From positions 62,001 to 126,000 of the forward strand of contig CAMYBS010000002.1 in assembly GCA_947254025.1 (NCBI GenBank): a stretch of 64,000 nucleotides of DNA, written 5' to 3'. The notes beneath the pieces were generated by a model. That model did no database searches and had not been told where the DNA came from. It saw nothing but the letters and a program-made list of their open reading frames with translations. Numbering within the stretch: the first letter of the stretch is position 1; every line of letters begins with the position of its first letter. The stretch comes from an uncultured Clostridia bacterium (GTDB lineage: Bacteria > Bacillota > Clostridia > Tissierellales > Peptoniphilaceae). Position numbers and translations under genes: made by a program. Of the stretch, positions 9,551 to 18,687 are shown piece by piece.

Positions 9551-11387
9551 GCTTACCCCTCATTTCACAGTTCTTAATACCACATGCATTGCAAGAAATT
9601 CTGCAGTCTTTTGTAGTCTCTGCCTTCATCGACTTCTCATACTCTCTAATCAAAAACTCTTTGCTAACACCAATATCTATTATATCCCAAGGTAGAACTT
9701 CATCATATGATCTTTCGCGTCTTGCGTAGAAGTCAGGATCTAAATTAAACTCTTTGAATGCGTTCATGTAATTATTGTAGATAAAATCGTTATCCACTTT
9801 CTCAGCCTTCTTCTCTTCTTCATAAACATATATAAGTGCATCCGCAAGCTTTCTATCGCCTCTTGCAAGTACCGCTTCAATGTAGCTAAGCTCAGGATCG
9901 TGATAGTTGTAGTCAATCTTTTTATCTTTTATACATGAGCGAAGTATGCCTATCTTTTCGTAAAATTCATCTATACTATCTTGCTTAAACCATTGGAATG
10001 GTGTGAAAGGCTTTGGCACAAAACACGATGTACTTACAACAAGTCTAAAGTCTCCCTTTATATCTTCCCTATCTCTTTTAAAGAATAAATCTCTAACTAA
10101 ATAAGCAAGTTCTTTTATACCCCTTATATCATCCTCAGTCTCAGTAGGAAGGCCTATCATAAAGTAAAGTTTAATCTTAGACCAGCCTTCTCCAAATACA
10201 TAAGTCATGACATCAATTAAATTTTCTTCGCTAACATTTTTGTTGATAACATCTCTTAACCTTTGGCTGCCTGCTTCTGGAGCAAATGTTAGTGATGACT
10301 TCCTTACATCAGATAAGTCCTTCAATACATCTATGCTCGGTGAGTCAAGCCTTAGTGATGGTAGTGAGACGCTAACATTGTTCTGTACAAAGTACTCTTT
10401 CATCTCACGAGCAACTTCTCTAAGGTTAGTATAGTCACAAGTACTTAGTGAAAACAAACTAACATCGTCATAACCAGTATTGTCTATCATAGTCTTGGCG
10501 ATATTCTTGATGTTCTCATCTGATTTTTCTCTTATAGGCCTGTATAGCATTCCAGCTTGGCAAAATCTGCATCCCTTAGTGCAGCCTCTAAATATCTCAA
10601 CAACTGCTCTTTTATGAACTACATCGATGTATGGAACAATCATTCTGTCAATTTGAAACATCTTGTCAACGCTTGAAATATAGTTCCTCTTTACTCTATC
10701 CTTGCAATTTGGATTTAGCTTTTCATAATTTTTTATAGTAGCATCCTCATTGTAATGAGGCTTATAGAACTTTGGTACATAAAAGCCGTCTTCTTTAGCA
10801 AGCGTTTCAAGAAATTCGTCCTTACTTTGTTTTGTTTCTTTTTTAATTTTAAGTAGCTCTAAAAACCTTAGCATCATCTCTTCGCCTTCGCCTATTTGAA
10901 AAACATCAATTATTTCAGCGATAGGCTCTGGGTTTACTGCACAAGGACCTCCCGCAACAATAATCGGATCATCCTCTCCTCTGTCCTTACTTTTATATTC
11001 AAGGTTTGATAAGTCAAGCATATTCAATATATTTGTAAAGCTCATTTCATACTGCAAAGTGAAGCCAACCGCATCAAAGTTTTTAAGCTCTTCTTTATTT
11101 TCAAGAGAAAATAATTCAAGTTCTTCCTCTCTCATCTTCTCTTGCATATCGCGCCATGGCAAGAAGACTCTCTCACATAAGTAGTCTTCATTTTGATTTA
11201 TCAAAAAGTAAAGTATATGAAGTCCTAAGTAGCTCATTGCAAGTTCATACATATCAGGAAAGCAAAAAGCAAACTTCACCTTCGTTTTTTCAAAATCTTT
11301 GACTATAGAGTTCTTCTCCATACCTATATATCTTGCAGGCTTTTCTACAAGCTTTAATATTTTTTCTAATTTCTTTCTATTAATCAA
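9534..11387 (-). CDS. B12-binding-domain radical SAM protein (TIGR03960-like)
   Basis: A 617-residue radical SAM enzyme of unknown reaction. Order of parts: an N-terminal B12-binding-like Rossmann region (about 30-180), a radical SAM core with CTKGCRFCQAG (three cluster cysteines, near residue 270), and a C-terminal tail with a further cysteine cluster (CRISCNACGIKNCEMRG). This arrangement matches TIGR03960, always paired with the DUF2344 protein that follows. It starts with TTG: TAAGGAGAATATA lies at correct distance and no ATG is close. It stands 10 bases after the PBP2 gene. Confidence 0.9.
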   Translation of the reverse strand: MINRKKLEKILKLVEKPARYIGMEKNSIVKDFEKTKVKFAFCFPDMYELAMSYLGLHILYFLINQNEDYLCERVFLPWRDMQEKMREEELELFSLENKEELKNFDAVGFTLQYEMSFTNILNMLDLSNLEYKSKDRGEDDPIIVAGGPCAVNPEPIAEIIDVFQIGEGEEMMLRFLELLKIKKETKQSKDEFLETLAKEDGFYVPKFYKPHYNEDATIKNYEKLNPNCKDRVKRNYISSVDKMFQIDRMIVPYIDVVHKRAVVEIFRGCTKGCRFCQAGMLYRPIREKSDENIKNIAKTMIDNTGYDDVSLFSLSTCDYTNLREVAREMKEYFVQNNVSVSLPSLRLDSPSIDVLKDLSDVRKSSLTFAPEAGSQRLRDVINKNVSEENLIDVMTYVFGEGWSKIKLYFMIGLPTETEDDIRGIKELAYLVRDLFFKRDREDIKGDFRLVVSTSCFVPKPFTPFQWFKQDSIDEFYEKIGILRSCIKDKKIDYNYHDPELSYIEAVLARGDRKLADALIYVYEEEKKAEKVDNDFIYNNYMNAFKEFNLDPDFYARRERSYDEVLPWDIIDIGVSKEFLIREYEKSMKAETTKDCRISCNACGIKNCEMRGKHENFV

Positions 11388-11397
11388 TATATTCTCC

Positions 11398-14300
11398 TTA
11401 CTTTAAGACTTTTGTAACTAGTGGTAAATCATTAGAAATATTTTCTTTATTCATTCCTAGGTACTCTGCTATAGCTTCCCTAACCATAGGTCCAGCGTTT
11501 ATACCCATACCGCCTTGGAATACTAGAGCGCTAACTGCTAGCTCAGGCTTTTCGTATGGTGCAAAGGCCACAAACCATGAGAATGAATCATATGGCATTT
11601 TTGTATATGGATTTACACCGTTCTTTTCCGCAGTACCAGTCTTACATCCGATATTTATAGGGAAGTCTTTAAACAATGGTTTTGCAGATCCAAGTTTACT
11701 TACCTTATACATACCACTCTTTATAACATCTAAGTCCTTCTTGTTCTTTAAACCAATATCTTCAGATTTTCTTTCAAAAGTATAGATGTCCTCTAATCCA
11801 TCATATGATTTAATCGAATCAATCAATGTTAACTTGTTTCTTTGTCCGCCATTGGCGATAGTCGCTACATAGTTAGACATCTGTATAGGTGTATATGACG
11901 AGTCACCTTGACCGATAGTGACATAAAGTGTATCTGCTAGGTTCCACTTAGCTTGATTTAAATAAGTGTACTTGATAATGTCAGCTATGCCTTCCCTCTT
12001 ACCAGCTAATTTTCTCTCAGTATCAAAGCCAAGCTTTTCAAGACTTTCTATAACCTCGTTTCTTGTCATATTCGGTCCTTCTTCAAGCCATGACAATATT
12101 TCTTTTATAGCTTTATCCCTAAAGACCTCATCATATCTTACTCCTTCTTTAACATAATCTTGCAGATTATCATTTAAGAAGTTTCTTAGATAGAATCTCA
12201 TATTTTGAAGCTTCTTTTCTGGATTTGGTACGCCTCCAGAGAACTCGTTAGGCACATTGATTTCTATGCCTGTCTTATCATTAAGACCGAATCTCTTTGC
12301 CATGTCAACTATATCATCAATCGATAATTTTATATCAAGCTTCTTGCCAAGTCTTTGATTCTCTCCCATTGCTAGAGAGTAGAAAAAGTAGTTACATGAG
12401 ACTTTTAATGCGTCACTTAAATTGATAGCTCCATGAGTCATATGATAGTCGGTCCACAATAAACACCTAAACTTCTTTGTACCAAGTTCAGCATAGCCCA
12501 TGTCTGTAATCTTTGTTTCTGGGCTTAAACCTTTCTCAAGTGCTGCAAGGCCAGTGCACATTTTAAAGATTGATCCTGGTTGCACAGCAGTTTGAGTAGC
12601 AACATTTAATAATGGTCTTGCTGCAAGTGGATTGTTCACTTCAACAGGTCCTAAACTGTCCCAGTCTGTCTTACTTATACCGGTAGCAAATAGGTTTAGA
12701 TTGTATCCTGGATAACTAGCCATAGTTAATACTTCGCCAGTATTAGGATTATTTAATACAAGAGCTCCTGAGCTAGTATTATCATATGTTCTCTTTCTTT
12801 TTCTATCCCACTCCATCTTGAAGTCACCATATTTACTAAGAAAAGTTCCGCTTCTTGGTATTGTTTTAATCGTTCTTTCAAGTAGTTTTTCGCACTTCTT
12901 TTGAAGCTCGGCATCTAAACTTAAGTATATAGTGTTTCCTCTAACAGGTTTAGTCTCAGAGATAACTCTAGTTTTATTGCCAATTCTGTCTACCTCAACA
13001 AGCATCTCTCCATCTTTACCTTTTAAAATGTCTTCATATGCCTCTTCTATGCCAGTTTTACCAATTATAGAATCCGGTAAATACTTCTTTTGATTTATAT
13101 ACTTTTCTATCTCAGCATCACTTGAAATCTTTCCTAAAGATCCGATTACATGACACATGACAGAGCCCATAGGATAATATCTTATAGGTTCTATAGATAT
13201 TTTAACCCCTGTATTCATATAAAGCTTCTCTTCAATTCTAGCAACCGTTTGAGGTTTTATTCCATAAGCAAAGTTGATAGGTTGATATGCAAGCTGGCCT
13301 TGTTTTAAGAACAGCTCATATATACTAAGAAGCGTCTTTGCTTCGTAACGCAAATAATTTTCATCTATCTTATACTTCTCCATCGCCTTTTTTAATGTTT
13401 CTTCAGGACTCTTATCTTCAAATTTATCTTTGAACTTAAAGATTCTCTCTAAAAAGGTTTTATACTGAATCATGTCAACATACTCAAAGTCACCTGCTAT
13501 AGATATCCTTGTTTGCACTTCATCATCTAGCAAGCACTTTTGAGCATATGGTCTTATCTTGTTATTGCTTATAAACTGATCCATAATCTCTTTATTGTCA
13601 GCTTCCTTAATAAGCTCATCGATAGCTGCAAGCTCTGGATCTACATTTTGATCTTTATATCTATAAAGAACATCTAAAGTATCAGGATTAATTATAGCTT
13701 CAACCTTTGTTTCTATGTTCTTTGATCTTATAAGATCAATAAGTATTTTACCTGGAGCAATAATTTCATCATCTTCATTCTTATAAGCCTTACCAAGCAT
13801 AGTTTTAAGCGATGTGTTCTTAAAAATATTTATAAAGTCATCTTTAGCACTGCTCTCATAAGTAACATAGTTTGGATACTCTTTCATCAGTGTTCTTTTT
13901 TGCTCAAGATAAGCTTCATACAAAGTATTAACACAGTCTTTAAGCACAATGTTTCCTAAGCCGTTATCTTTATACTTTTCATATACAAGCTTTCTAATCA
14001 TAGGATGTGAGAACACTCTACTTAATATAGTATCATCACTAACAATAATCTCATTTACAAGGGCTCTTGGACTTAAGTCTTCTTTAAACTCATTCTTTTG
14101 TTTAAAATCAAGAAATTTATCATTTGCAATGAATTCATATTTTTCACCAGTATTCTTATACTCAACTGGAAAGTCAACAAACTTTGATTTGATTGCATAA
14201 AGTGCTCTATTGGCAAGTCTAACATCATACTTTTTATCTTCATTTTTAAAAGTCATGTACATATCCAAGCAATCATTAATTACTTCTTTATTTTTCATAA

Positions 14301-14727
14301 AGTCGATAACAGTCTTTAAAGGTGTTTTGTCGTTACTAATATACTCTGCCTCATCTTTATATGCAAAATAGTTAAAGTCTATTGGGAAGTCATTTTGATA
14401 TATAACCCCATCCTCTTCAAGACTTCTAGTAAGTTCGAGAAGAGCTTTATTTCTATCATCTGCATCTAAATTAAGCATATCATCTTTATAAATTTGCACA
14501 GTAAAAGAAGGAAGATTACCAGCTATCAACCTTCCATACCTGTCTCTTATCTCCCCTCTAGGTGCTGTAACAGTTATTGTTCTAATTTTAGAGTTGTCCG
14601 ATATATATCTGTAGTGATCTCCTTCAACTAAAGTCAAGTGTGCAAGTTTTATAAGTAAAACACTTAGAATAATCAAAACTACAAGATTAATAAAATTATA
14701 TCTATTACTCTTTTCGATATTGTTCAT
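11398..14727 (-). CDS. mrdA: Penicillin-binding protein 2 (class B transpeptidase), unusually long
   Basis: Cross-links peptidoglycan during cell elongation with MreC/MreD/MreB. It has one N-terminal membrane segment (about 13-30), a dimerisation region beginning APRGEIRDRYGRL, and a C-terminal transpeptidase domain with all catalytic motifs: SIFK (Ser719, Lys722), SCN (777-779) and KTG (1029-1031). The protein has 1109 residues, while typical PBP2 has 600-750. The extra 350-400 residues lie before the transpeptidase domain, at about 75-480, and look helical and charged. It is directly downstream of mreC and mreD, which supports an elongation role. Confidence 0.93.
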   Translation of the reverse strand: MNNIEKSNRYNFINLVVLIILSVLLIKLAHLTLVEGDHYRYISDNSKIRTITVTAPRGEIRDRYGRLIAGNLPSFTVQIYKDDMLNLDADDRNKALLELTRSLEEDGVIYQNDFPIDFNYFAYKDEAEYISNDKTPLKTVIDFMKNKEVINDCLDMYMTFKNEDKKYDVRLANRALYAIKSKFVDFPVEYKNTGEKYEFIANDKFLDFKQKNEFKEDLSPRALVNEIIVSDDTILSRVFSHPMIRKLVYEKYKDNGLGNIVLKDCVNTLYEAYLEQKRTLMKEYPNYVTYESSAKDDFINIFKNTSLKTMLGKAYKNEDDEIIAPGKILIDLIRSKNIETKVEAIINPDTLDVLYRYKDQNVDPELAAIDELIKEADNKEIMDQFISNNKIRPYAQKCLLDDEVQTRISIAGDFEYVDMIQYKTFLERIFKFKDKFEDKSPEETLKKAMEKYKIDENYLRYEAKTLLSIYELFLKQGQLAYQPINFAYGIKPQTVARIEEKLYMNTGVKISIEPIRYYPMGSVMCHVIGSLGKISSDAEIEKYINQKKYLPDSIIGKTGIEEAYEDILKGKDGEMLVEVDRIGNKTRVISETKPVRGNTIYLSLDAELQKKCEKLLERTIKTIPRSGTFLSKYGDFKMEWDRKRKRTYDNTSSGALVLNNPNTGEVLTMASYPGYNLNLFATGISKTDWDSLGPVEVNNPLAARPLLNVATQTAVQPGSIFKMCTGLAALEKGLSPETKITDMGYAELGTKKFRCLLWTDYHMTHGAINLSDALKVSCNYFFYSLAMGENQRLGKKLDIKLSIDDIVDMAKRFGLNDKTGIEINVPNEFSGGVPNPEKKLQNMRFYLRNFLNDNLQDYVKEGVRYDEVFRDKAIKEILSWLEEGPNMTRNEVIESLEKLGFDTERKLAGKREGIADIIKYTYLNQAKWNLADTLYVTIGQGDSSYTPIQMSNYVATIANGGQRNKLTLIDSIKSYDGLEDIYTFERKSEDIGLKNKKDLDVIKSGMYKVSKLGSAKPLFKDFPINIGCKTGTAEKNGVNPYTKMPYDSFSWFVAFAPYEKPELAVSALVFQGGMGINAGPMVREAIAEYLGMNKENISNDLPLVTKVLK

Positions 14728-14735
14728 ACTACCAC

Positions 14736-15227
14736 CTAAATATCATAATTCTTATATCTAAATATCCTTTTAGATATAAGATACGTAAGTACTCCATATA
14801 AAGCTACAAATAAGGCCTTTATAGAAAAAATATTTCTAAAAAGATGTTTTATAGTAAGATCTACGCCCATAAAGCTTAGGAGTGTATATGAAAACAGCAT
14901 ATAAAATATATATGCAGCTATATTAAGTAAAGCTATGCTTAGCAAATTCTCTAAATTTATATTATCTCTAAAGAAATATAAGAATAAATATATTATTGAA
15001 AATAAAAATAGATTCATAAATAATACTTCATGAGAAAGTAAATCATTTAATACAGCTATGACTAAAGTCCAAGTTAAACCCTCTCTATTCTTAGCAAGAA
15101 GTGCAAGCGAGACTATAATACAAAGTGTTAAGTTAAAGATAAAATTTGTAGGTAGAAAATTTGGCAAAATCGCTACTTTTAAAATATAGTTTATAAATAC
15201 AAAAATTAAAAATGCTAATGCTTTCAT
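14736..15227 (-). CDS. mreD: Rod shape-determining protein MreD
   Basis: A 163-residue integral membrane protein with five or six hydrophobic segments, at the usual MreD size. It starts with a hydrophobic helix (ALAFLIFVFINYILK) and has the MreD-like pattern NLTLCIIVSLALLAKNREGLTW. MreD links the cytoskeletal MreB to MreC and PBP2 in the elongation machine. Identification rests mostly on position between mreC and the PBP2 gene. mreB is not in the window. Confidence 0.88.
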   Translation of the reverse strand: MKALAFLIFVFINYILKVAILPNFLPTNFIFNLTLCIIVSLALLAKNREGLTWTLVIAVLNDLLSHEVLFMNLFLFSIIYLFLYFFRDNINLENLLSIALLNIAAYIFYMLFSYTLLSFMGVDLTIKHLFRNIFSIKALFVALYGVLTYLISKRIFRYKNYDI

Positions 15228-15231
15228 ATTA

Positions 15232-16065
15232 CTACCTTTTTATGATAAATACATTGCTTACATCTTTTATATCTACTGCCGCTTTAACTTTTATTATCTT
15301 CTTTAAATTAGACTCATCATTAATCACTTCTACAACTTCTCCCAAGTAAATATTGGCAGGATACTCTTCAGATGAGCTTGATGTAATCAGTTTATCTCCA
15401 ACTAATACGTCCGCATTAGAATCAAACATATAACCATCAATTTTAGAGTCAAAAGTTCCGCCCATAACACCAGACTCATTATTTCTTAAAATATTAAAGC
15501 TAACTTTAAACTTATCATCATTAAGAGAAATAATTTTTGATGAATCTCTAGAAGCATCAGTAACTTTTCCTAGCAAGCCTTCTATATAGACATTGTTTTG
15601 TATCTCAGAAGCACCTATGACAATATCGCCATTCTTGATACCGTCTTTACTTCCCTTATTTATAGTAAACCTCTTATACCATTCATCAGGATCCATAGAT
15701 GCTATCTTAGCTTTAATTAAATTATATTTTGTATTTTGTAATAAATTGTATTCTTTCTTAAGATATGAAGATTTCATAATAACAGTTTCTAGCTCTCTAT
15801 TCTTATCTTCAAGCATAGTTAGCTTTTCTTCAAGTTCTTTTATCTTGCTTTTTGAATCTTCTTTAGAAAATAAACCTTTAAAGCCATTAGAAATTCTATT
15901 CGCACCGCTATAAAAGAAAGATGATACCTTTGAGATGATATCACTAGGTGCAGACTCAACACTATTAAGGCTCTTTTTCTTATTATTTATTGTAATAATA
16001 AGAACTAAAGCCACTATAATAAGTAAAATTGTTATAATTATTCTATGTTTTTTAATAAAATTCAT
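15232..16065 (-). CDS. mreC: Cell-shape protein MreC
   Basis: Bitopic scaffold of the elongation complex. The 277 residues show a short cytoplasmic start, one membrane helix (IIITILLIIVALVLIITI), a coiled coil (about 70-105, KIKELEEKLTMLEDKNREL) and the beta-barrel MreC core ending in DIKDVSNVFIIKR. I chose the ATG at 16065 because GGAGTGATATA precedes it and it lies 4 bases after the radC stop. A longer reading frame starting at 16110 would overlap radC by about 40 bases. Confidence 0.93.
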   Translation of the reverse strand: MNFIKKHRIIITILLIIVALVLIITINNKKKSLNSVESAPSDIISKVSSFFYSGANRISNGFKGLFSKEDSKSKIKELEEKLTMLEDKNRELETVIMKSSYLKKEYNLLQNTKYNLIKAKIASMDPDEWYKRFTINKGSKDGIKNGDIVIGASEIQNNVYIEGLLGKVTDASRDSSKIISLNDDKFKVSFNILRNNESGVMGGTFDSKIDGYMFDSNADVLVGDKLITSSSSEEYPANIYLGEVVEVINDESNLKKIIKVKAAVDIKDVSNVFIIKR

Positions 16066-16069
16066 TATA

Positions 16070-16771
16070 TCACTCCATAAGGCCATGCTCTTTAAAACTA
16101 AAGAAGTCATCGCCGATAACTAAATGATCTAAAATTGATATACCAATAATTTTTGAACACTCTACAAGTCTCTTTGTTAATAATTTATCTTCATTAGATG
16201 GACTCGAGTCCCCGCTTGGGTGGTTGTGTATCAATATGCAGCTACTTGCATTGCACTTAACAAGGTCTCTAAACACATCTCTTGGATGAACTTGTGTAGA
16301 GTTAACAGTTCCTTTAGATACTTCTATAATCTTAATTAATTTAAGTTTCGTATCAAGAGCAAGCACAATAAACTTTTCTTGAGCTTCATTCATAAACTCA
16401 TTTCTATATGCCTTATAAACCTTTTTAGGGTCAGATAAGCTTTCAGCTTCATACAAACTGTTTGGACCTGTAAGTCTTCTAGCTAATTCTAGCGCGGCAA
16501 TTATTTGGCACGCCTTAGCTTTTCCTATGCCACTTACTTCGGTTAAGTCTTCAACCTTTAACGAAGCATAGCCACCTAAATTATTGAATCTTCTTAAAAT
16601 TTGTTTTGATAATTCAATCGCACTATAGTTTGTAGTTCCTGTTCCTATTATGATAGCAAGAATTTCTGCAAGCTCTAACGACTCTCTACCGCGGCTAATT
16701 AATTTTTCCCTTGGCCTATCATCAAGCTTAATGTCTTGCATCATTAATTTTTTCTCTTCAAAATTATTCAT
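16070..16771 (-). CDS. radC: RadC family JAB-domain protein (UPF0758)
   Basis: A 233-residue protein with an N-terminal helix-hairpin-helix region (VSGIGKAKACQI near residue 78) and a C-terminal JAB/MPN-like domain with the zinc motif HNHPSGDSSPS near residues 179-190. Its biochemical role is uncertain despite the historical DNA-repair name. Position next to mreC and mreD is the usual one in Firmicutes. It overlaps the upstream Gx-type membrane gene by 8 bases. An internal Met pair at residues 10-11 is an alternative start. Confidence 0.93.
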   Translation of the reverse strand: MNNFEEKKLMMQDIKLDDRPREKLISRGRESLELAEILAIIIGTGTTNYSAIELSKQILRRFNNLGGYASLKVEDLTEVSGIGKAKACQIIAALELARRLTGPNSLYEAESLSDPKKVYKAYRNEFMNEAQEKFIVLALDTKLKLIKIIEVSKGTVNSTQVHPRDVFRDLVKCNASSCILIHNHPSGDSSPSNEDKLLTKRLVECSKIIGISILDHLVIGDDFFSFKEHGLME

Positions 16772-17279
16772 TTATATAACCTCTAATATTCTTAAACCTG
16801 CTTATAAAAAGCTCAGCTGCTTTAGCTATAACTATTGAAGTAAAAGTTCCTATAATAACAAGTATTGGCAAATATGCAAATATAATCTTATTGGATAATA
16901 TGATAGATGCGCATGTAATCTGTCCAAAGTTATGAAAAAATGCACCTACAGCACTTACCCCATATATGCTAAAATACTTATAAAAATAACGTTTAAATAT
17001 ATACATAAAGATAAGACTTAATATCCCGCCTGACATTGACATTGAAAATGCAATGATATTTCCAAATTGCAAAAAGACAAGAAAGTTCTTAATAAGCACT
17101 ATAAATAAAGCGTACTTAAATGAATATATATATAAAACAGCAATTACTGCAATGTTTGCAAAGCCAATCCTTAAGCCTGGTATACTAAATGATAAGGGTA
17201 TGAAATTTTCTAAGATACTTAATACTACTGCAAAAACAGTAAATAAGGCAATATAAACAAAATCTCTTGTCTTCATCAT
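16764..17279 (-). CDS. Gx transporter family membrane protein
   Basis: A 171-residue membrane protein with five or six helices. Seen: IPGLRIGFANIAVIAVLY near residues 33-50, the Pro-Gly/Gly pattern of the family annotated as Gx transporter or heptaprenyl diphosphate synthase component I, and an AFFHNFGQI segment. It starts at an ATG that overlaps the TGA stop of the upstream NusG-II gene (ATGA), a sign of translational coupling. In clostridia this pair commonly lies next to rnf or apbE genes, as here. Substrate unknown. Confidence 0.8.
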   Translation of the reverse strand: MMKTRDFVYIALFTVFAVVLSILENFIPLSFSIPGLRIGFANIAVIAVLYIYSFKYALFIVLIKNFLVFLQFGNIIAFSMSMSGGILSLIFMYIFKRYFYKYFSIYGVSAVGAFFHNFGQITCASIILSNKIIFAYLPILVIIGTFTSIVIAKAAELFISRFKNIRGYINE

Positions 17280-17659
17280 TTTATCACAGCATCCACTTCA
17301 TCATCATTATTACGACTATCCTTTGATTTAATCTGAATAATCATTCTGTTAGGTATGCAAACTATACTTTGATTTGTTCTATATATCTTTCCTTGTTGTA
17401 CATCGAGCTTGTTTGGGCAATCAGCCTCCAAAACCCTTACATAATCTTTTGCAACCTCTATCTTATTAAAGCCGAACTTTGTCTTTAATGGATATATGTA
17501 TGTTTTTTCCTTAAATTCTAAATTTTTATAATCTTTGCCATCAACTGATATGGCTATGTATTTATTATTTGAATTAGACGCAAAAAATCTATCCTTAATA
17601 ATAAAGATAAACGAAAATAATATTAAAGATATAATTAAAACTATGTCTAATTTTTTCAT
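17276..17659 (-). CDS. NusG domain II-containing membrane-anchored protein
   Basis: A 127-residue protein: one N-terminal membrane helix (LDIVLIISLILFSFIFII) and an extracytoplasmic beta-rich domain with VSVDGK-like start (AISVDGKDYKNLEF) and ADCPNKLDVQQGKI...IVCIPNRMIIQI, the standard NusG-II pattern with two conserved cysteines. Function is unknown; the usual neighbours are rnf genes and the Gx protein. I chose the ATG at 17659, with GTAGG upstream, because a start at 17701 would lie inside the inverted repeat and delay the membrane helix. Confidence 0.82.
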   Translation of the reverse strand: MKKLDIVLIISLILFSFIFIIKDRFFASNSNNKYIAISVDGKDYKNLEFKEKTYIYPLKTKFGFNKIEVAKDYVRVLEADCPNKLDVQQGKIYRTNQSIVCIPNRMIIQIKSKDSRNNDDEVDAVIK

Positions 17660-17678
17660 ATGAAAACCTACTTTTATC

Positions 17679-17712
17679 GTTTTAAGGGTATGGCTGTCCA
17701 TACCCTTAAAAC
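17679..17712. repeat. Perfect 15-bp inverted repeat after rnfB
   Basis: Two 15-base arms (17679-17693 and 17698-17712) pair perfectly around a 4-base loop. The arms begin and end with A/T runs, so the hairpin has a T-rich base in either direction, but no clear T-tract follows on the minus strand. It lies 10 bases after the rnfB stop. It may be a partial terminator or an mRNA-stabilising or processing hairpin between rnfB and the NusG-II gene. Confidence 0.7.
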
Positions 17713-17722
17713 AATTAATTAT

Positions 17723-18676
17723 CTACTTATTTTCTTCTTCCTTTGTCACTTGTACTTCTTTTACAGTTTCAGCAGGCTTTGCTGGCTCTGCTGGTTTAGC
17801 CGCTTCAGCAGGTTTTGCTGGCTCTGCTGGTTTAGCAGCCTCAGCAGGTTTTGCTGGCTCTGCTGGCTTTACAGGCTTTGGTCTTAAATTCTCAGCATGT
17901 ATTGCCTTTGTAGGACATTTTTGTGCACATATAGTACAGTTTATACATCCTTCGTAAACAATGTGAGCTAGGTTGTTTTCAAAAGCTATGGTATCCTTTG
18001 GACAGTTCTTAACACAGATCTTGCAGCCTATACATCCTATGCCGCATGCTTCTTTAACTTTCTTGCCCATATTAGTGTTCTTACACTTAACAAATACCTT
18101 GCTCTTATATGGAACCATCTCAATAATTTTCTTAGGACAAGTTCCAACACATATCTTACATGATTTACATTTTTCCTTAAGTACAAAAGCAACTCCATTT
18201 CTCATCTCGATAGCATCAAATGGACATGCATTAACGCATGAAGCACAACCAACGCAGCCAAAATCACATGACTTTGGTCCACCTGATATTTGTGATGCAA
18301 ATGAACAGCTTTCAATGCCATTGTAGTCATATTTGAACTTTGTTTTGTCGCAGTCGCCTTGGCATAAAACATTAGCAACCATCTTTTCAGTGCCGCCTGC
18401 ATCAACGCCAAGTATCTCAGCTATCTTACTTGCACATGCTGAACCTCCTACAGGGCATGAATTAACTGGTGCACTTCCCTTTGCAATTGCATTAGCAAGT
18501 CCTTCGCAACCTGGAAATCCGCAAGCTCCACAGTTAGCTCCTGGTAGTGCAGATAATACTTTATCTACTGTTGGATCTAGTTTTACTTCAAATACTCTAG
18601 ATGCTATTGAAAGTAAAACAGCAAATATCAAACCTATGATGCCACAAACTGCTATAGGTATTAAATATACTTCCAT
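17723..18676 (-). CDS. rnfB: Rnf complex subunit B (iron-sulfur)
   Basis: Takes electrons from reduced ferredoxin for the Na+ or H+ translocating ferredoxin:NAD+ oxidoreductase. The 317 residues include an N-terminal membrane helix, the CGACGFPGC cluster motif (residues 49-57), then four CxxCxxCxxxCP ferredoxin motifs (CVGCASC, CKSCKIC, CIGCKIC, CINCTIC), as in clostridial RnfB. The last 50 or so residues are a low-complexity Pro/Ala/Glu/Lys tail built of a 12-residue unit; see the tandem repeat entry. It is the last gene of rnfCDGEAB. Confidence 0.96.
   Translation of the reverse strand: MEVYLIPIAVCGIIGLIFAVLLSIASRVFEVKLDPTVDKVLSALPGANCGACGFPGCEGLANAIAKGSAPVNSCPVGGSACASKIAEILGVDAGGTEKMVANVLCQGDCDKTKFKYDYNGIESCSFASQISGGPKSCDFGCVGCASCVNACPFDAIEMRNGVAFVLKEKCKSCKICVGTCPKKIIEMVPYKSKVFVKCKNTNMGKKVKEACGIGCIGCKICVKNCPKDTIAFENNLAHIVYEGCINCTICAQKCPTKAIHAENLRPKPVKPAEPAKPAEAAKPAEPAKPAEAAKPAEPAKPAETVKEVQVTKEEENK
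17772..17872. repeat. 36-bp tandem repeat in the 3' end of rnfB
   Basis: Nearly identical 36-bp units at 17772-17807 and 17808-17843, with a partial third unit at 17844-17872. They encode the Pro-Ala-Glu-Pro-Ala-Lys type tail of RnfB. Copy number could vary between strains by slippage. Confidence 0.9.
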
Positions 18677-18687
18677 TGTAATACCTC

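Noticed and set aside
17660..17887. Plus-strand reading frame rich in Cys, Trp and Phe opposite the end of rnfB
   Set aside because: It is the antisense of the 36-bp Pro/Ala/Lys/Glu repeat of RnfB; it has no ribosome site of note and the repeat composition explains it.
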